Assembly: GCA_963674575.2 (NCBI GenBank) | Contig: CAXXQT010000002.1 | Coordinates: 1,674,001 to 1,738,000, forward strand | DNA: 64,000 nucleotides | Direction: 5' to 3' | Origin: JAAYAY01 sp963674575 | Lineage (GTDB): Bacteria; Planctomycetota; Planctomycetia; Pirellulales; Thermoguttaceae | In this document: piece after piece, positions 63,001-64,000 of the stretch | Numbering within the stretch: the stretch's first letter is position 1 | Layout: every line of letters begins with the position of its first letter | Translations under genes and position numbers: made by a program | Notes under the pieces: generated by a model | Databases searched by the model: none | What the model was told of the DNA's origin: nothing | Seen by the model: the letters and a program-made list of their open reading frames with translations, nothing else

Positions 63001-64000
63001 CGTCGGTGCCAATGGTTCCGGAAAGGGTGTCGTAGGACTCCCACACGGCAAGCCAGTTTCCCTGCCCGTCGGTGGTCAGTCGGGGTGAACGGTCGCTTCC
63101 CGAGTCGGAACTCGCATTCGAAGCGAAGGCCTCGGTTGGGCCAAACCACGCGATGGACACGGCAAGGTCTTCCACCTCGCCGTCGGCTGCGTAGCCCAGC
63201 GGCGACAGTCCGCCAACGGTGCTCACGCGGAACCGGGCATAGGTCGTGCCGTAGAGCACGTTGTCGTCCACGATCCTGGGAACGGTGATCGGAACGGACT
63301 GTGTGCCACTGGAGGTGCCGAGATCGTAGGCGTTGAGGACCTGCTCGCCCGGGTCGTCCCAATCGCCGTCCTGATTGAAATCGATCCAGGCATCGAGATA
63401 ATTGCCCACCGAGTCAGCGTTTTGCAGGTCGACTTCCAGGTTGGTGATGGTCGGTTCGCTGGTCGAGGCGATCATCACGGGCAGTTTCACGCCATCCTCG
63501 TCGTCGGGCGAGTTGTTCCAGTCGTCGCCGAGGGCATCTGATCTGGGCTGTCCGTCAAGTTCGCTATCCCGGTAGGCTCCGAGCCTGGGGCCCGTGGCTA
63601 GGTGCCTCGCGCCGTTGTCGGCCAGGAGACTTGGATAGGCCGACGGGGCGTCACCGTAGTCGAGTATGGGCTCCCCGAATTTCACGCGCAGAATGTCGCT
63701 GTCGACGCCGCTGAGACCACCTCTCCGGTCGGGCGACGACCACACGATGAGCCAAGTGCCTGTTCGATCCGTTTGGATTTGGGGATTGGTGTCGTCCTCC
63801 GAGTCGTAAACGGCGTAAGTGTCGCCCGGGGCCGGGTCGCTCCAGGTGAGACCGCCATCGTCGGAACGGGATACGAAGATGTCTGCATCCGTTCCGAGGG
63901 TACCTGTCAGGTCCTCGTAGGAGGCCCACGCGACTACCCAGTTCCCCATAGTGTCCGTGGCAATCGAGGGGGTGAGGTCCGCGTTTGAATCCAAACCGGC
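60086..64000 (-). CDS. BNR/Asp-box and GEVED surface protein (partial, N-terminus off the window)
   Basis: The frame is open through the right edge, so only the C-terminal 1304 residues or so are present. Seven Asp-box motifs are visible (SDDGGLTW, STDGGFSW, SSDGGVTW, SSDAGLTW, STDAGVTW, SSDAGQTW, SRDGGASW), spaced about 60 residues apart in the main block, as in sialidase-like propellers. One GEVED domain lies after the first Asp-box (near 63660-63150) and another near 61840-61370 (YARFRLTSYDTEGSLAPSG). The C-terminal third has beta repeats like those in the DUF4465 protein (AYLYDSEGDDTLQATPDSAT) and ends DLLRRGSW. No sialidase catalytic residues can be assigned. Probable secreted surface protein. 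Confidence 0.85.
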   Translation of the reverse strand, partial: AGLDSNADLTPSIATDTMGNWVVAWASYEDLTGTLGTDADIFVSRSDDGGLTWSDPAPGDTYAVYDSEDDTNPQIQTDRTGTWLIVWSSPDRRGGLSGVDSDILRVKFGEPILDYGDAPSAYPSLLADNGARHLATGPRLGAYRDSELDGQPRSDALGDDWNNSPDDEDGVKLPVMIASTSEPTITNLEVDLQNADSVGNYLDAWIDFNQDGDWDDPGEQVLNAYDLGTSSGTQSVPITVPRIVDDNVLYGTTYARFRVSTVGGLSPLGYAADGEVEDLAVSIAWFGPTEAFASNASSDSGSDRSPRLTTDGQGNWLAVWESYDTLSGTIGTDGDILVSRSTDGGFSWTAPAALNTNAATDSGSDRLPEVASDGNGNWIAVWYSSDRLGDTIGYDDDILFARSSDGGVTWTDPMPLNTDAGTDTVNDCCPQVTTDGMGNWITVWYSANSLGGTIGADTDIFFACSSDAGLTWTDPAPLNSDAATDTGSDIGPQLTTDGEGNWLAVWSSDENLGGAIGSDRDILFSRSTDAGVTWSDAAALNTNASTDSGADGSPRIFFDGAGIWLAVWSSSDTLGGTIGTDTDILISRSSDAGQTWTAPAALVSKAASDSAYDFSPQLATDGTGNWMAVWGSNDVQSGALGHDCDILVSRSRDGGASWTPAVPLNTNATIDSSTDDSPYIAADGSGNWLALWRSEDSLGGTIGADYDILIGRFSETLFDFGDAPTEYSTLLVDDGARHQATGPTLGALRDTEADGFPDALAAGDDTNLGDDEDGLVALSLLAPGLRDAYIDVEASEASYLNAWIDFNGDGDWADPGEQIAVDLPMAAGLNRVAFDVPVSALPGDTYARFRLTSYDTEGSLAPSGVADDGEVEDYCFTIDDTLYLYGESEGDDTIRVMAGVAGTSLHQVNINGMTTTVDPAVIGTICIDAFDGNDTITIEGTDGEEEATLLPGNLALLGPGYAIYGQNVENITVDGKGGADEVNLTGSTGSNRLFSYPDSTRLSDTPGTYSFRVDGFETVAVDGSAGEDNYAFLYDSEANDVLTASPAAVELNREDGTILRSLAGFEKVYAYATDGGTDTAALIGADGARNRLTSYADHTTLTESGRSFYFYAEGFDSVSADSPGSSTSYAYLYDSEGDDTLQATPDSATMARGSSWPDVTATGFARVYAYATQGGDDSAILTGSETGGNRYRGYPAYSTLTDASGSFYHYARGFDSVAATGSQSDSSGDRAWLYDSSGDDTLAAAVLENGKYQGAVLSDDAGTYENQVLYFDLVYARSSDTGTNDTIDVDEEELAYDLLRRGSW

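Noticed and set aside
33565..64000. PEP-CTERM or LPxTG anchor on the surface proteins
   Set aside because: None of the C-termini has a PEP or LPxTG motif, a hydrophobic helix and a basic tail.

Overview
The window looks like a chromosome segment of a high-GC member of the Planctomycetota, probably an anaerobic or facultatively anaerobic, uncultivated lineage. The evidence is a DUF1559 pseudopilin-like protein with an H-x9-DG motif, very large secreted proteins that open with an LEPR-XLL-type motif (LEALEQRRLL), GEVED domains, a DUF1573 protein, a kinase of the planctomycete type and many small palindromic intergenic repeats. No transposase, tRNA, rRNA or CRISPR array was seen.

Layout. 1-11.5 kb is mixed housekeeping and regulation: a secreted C-x4-CH protein cut by the left edge, acylphosphatase, an ABC-2 permease, an RluA-family pseudouridine synthase, a Ser/Thr kinase, SerC, an ECF sigma factor, an orphan CheW, a CNT nucleoside transporter, a LuxR-type regulator with a degenerate receiver, and a UxaB-like reductase. 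11.6-17 kb (minus strand) is a probable peptide/amide metabolism operon: C69 dipeptidase, ATP-grasp ligase, M20 hydrolase and C26 gamma-glutamyl hydrolase. 17.5-26.8 kb (plus strand) is a complete HdrCBA-MvhDGA hydrogenase/heterodisulfide-reductase-type electron-bifurcating complex, followed by a hydrogenase maturation protease, a stand-alone cNMP-binding-domain protein, HypA and HypB, then a PabA-type glutaminase. 27.6-31.3 kb (minus strand) is the conserved ffh-rpsP-trmD-rplS-yraN translation/secretion cluster, followed by a DUF1573 protein and an ACT-domain protein.

33.5-64 kb (minus strand) is devoted almost entirely to surface proteins: two tandem paralogous genes of about 10 kb (3395 and 3306 aa), a 1163-aa protein with two DUF4465 domains, a DUF1559 protein, and a BNR/GEVED protein cut by the right edge. 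A good promoter followed directly by a cobalamin riboswitch lies in front of the DUF1559 and DUF4465 genes, which ties this part of the surface locus to vitamin B12 status. All four large proteins end in a related tail of about 50 residues with a C-terminal Trp. The two giant genes each carry an embedded C39-like cysteine peptidase domain, and each is preceded by a duplicated intergenic region with a matching promoter and a hairpin-forming element that shows compensatory changes.

The strongest candidates for new biology are the B12-riboswitch surface operon, the shared Trp-terminal tail, the paired structured elements in front of the giant genes, the ATP-grasp/peptidase operon, and the bacterial Hdr-Mvh system with its stand-alone cNMP sensor. 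All calls come from reading the sequence; no database search was run.
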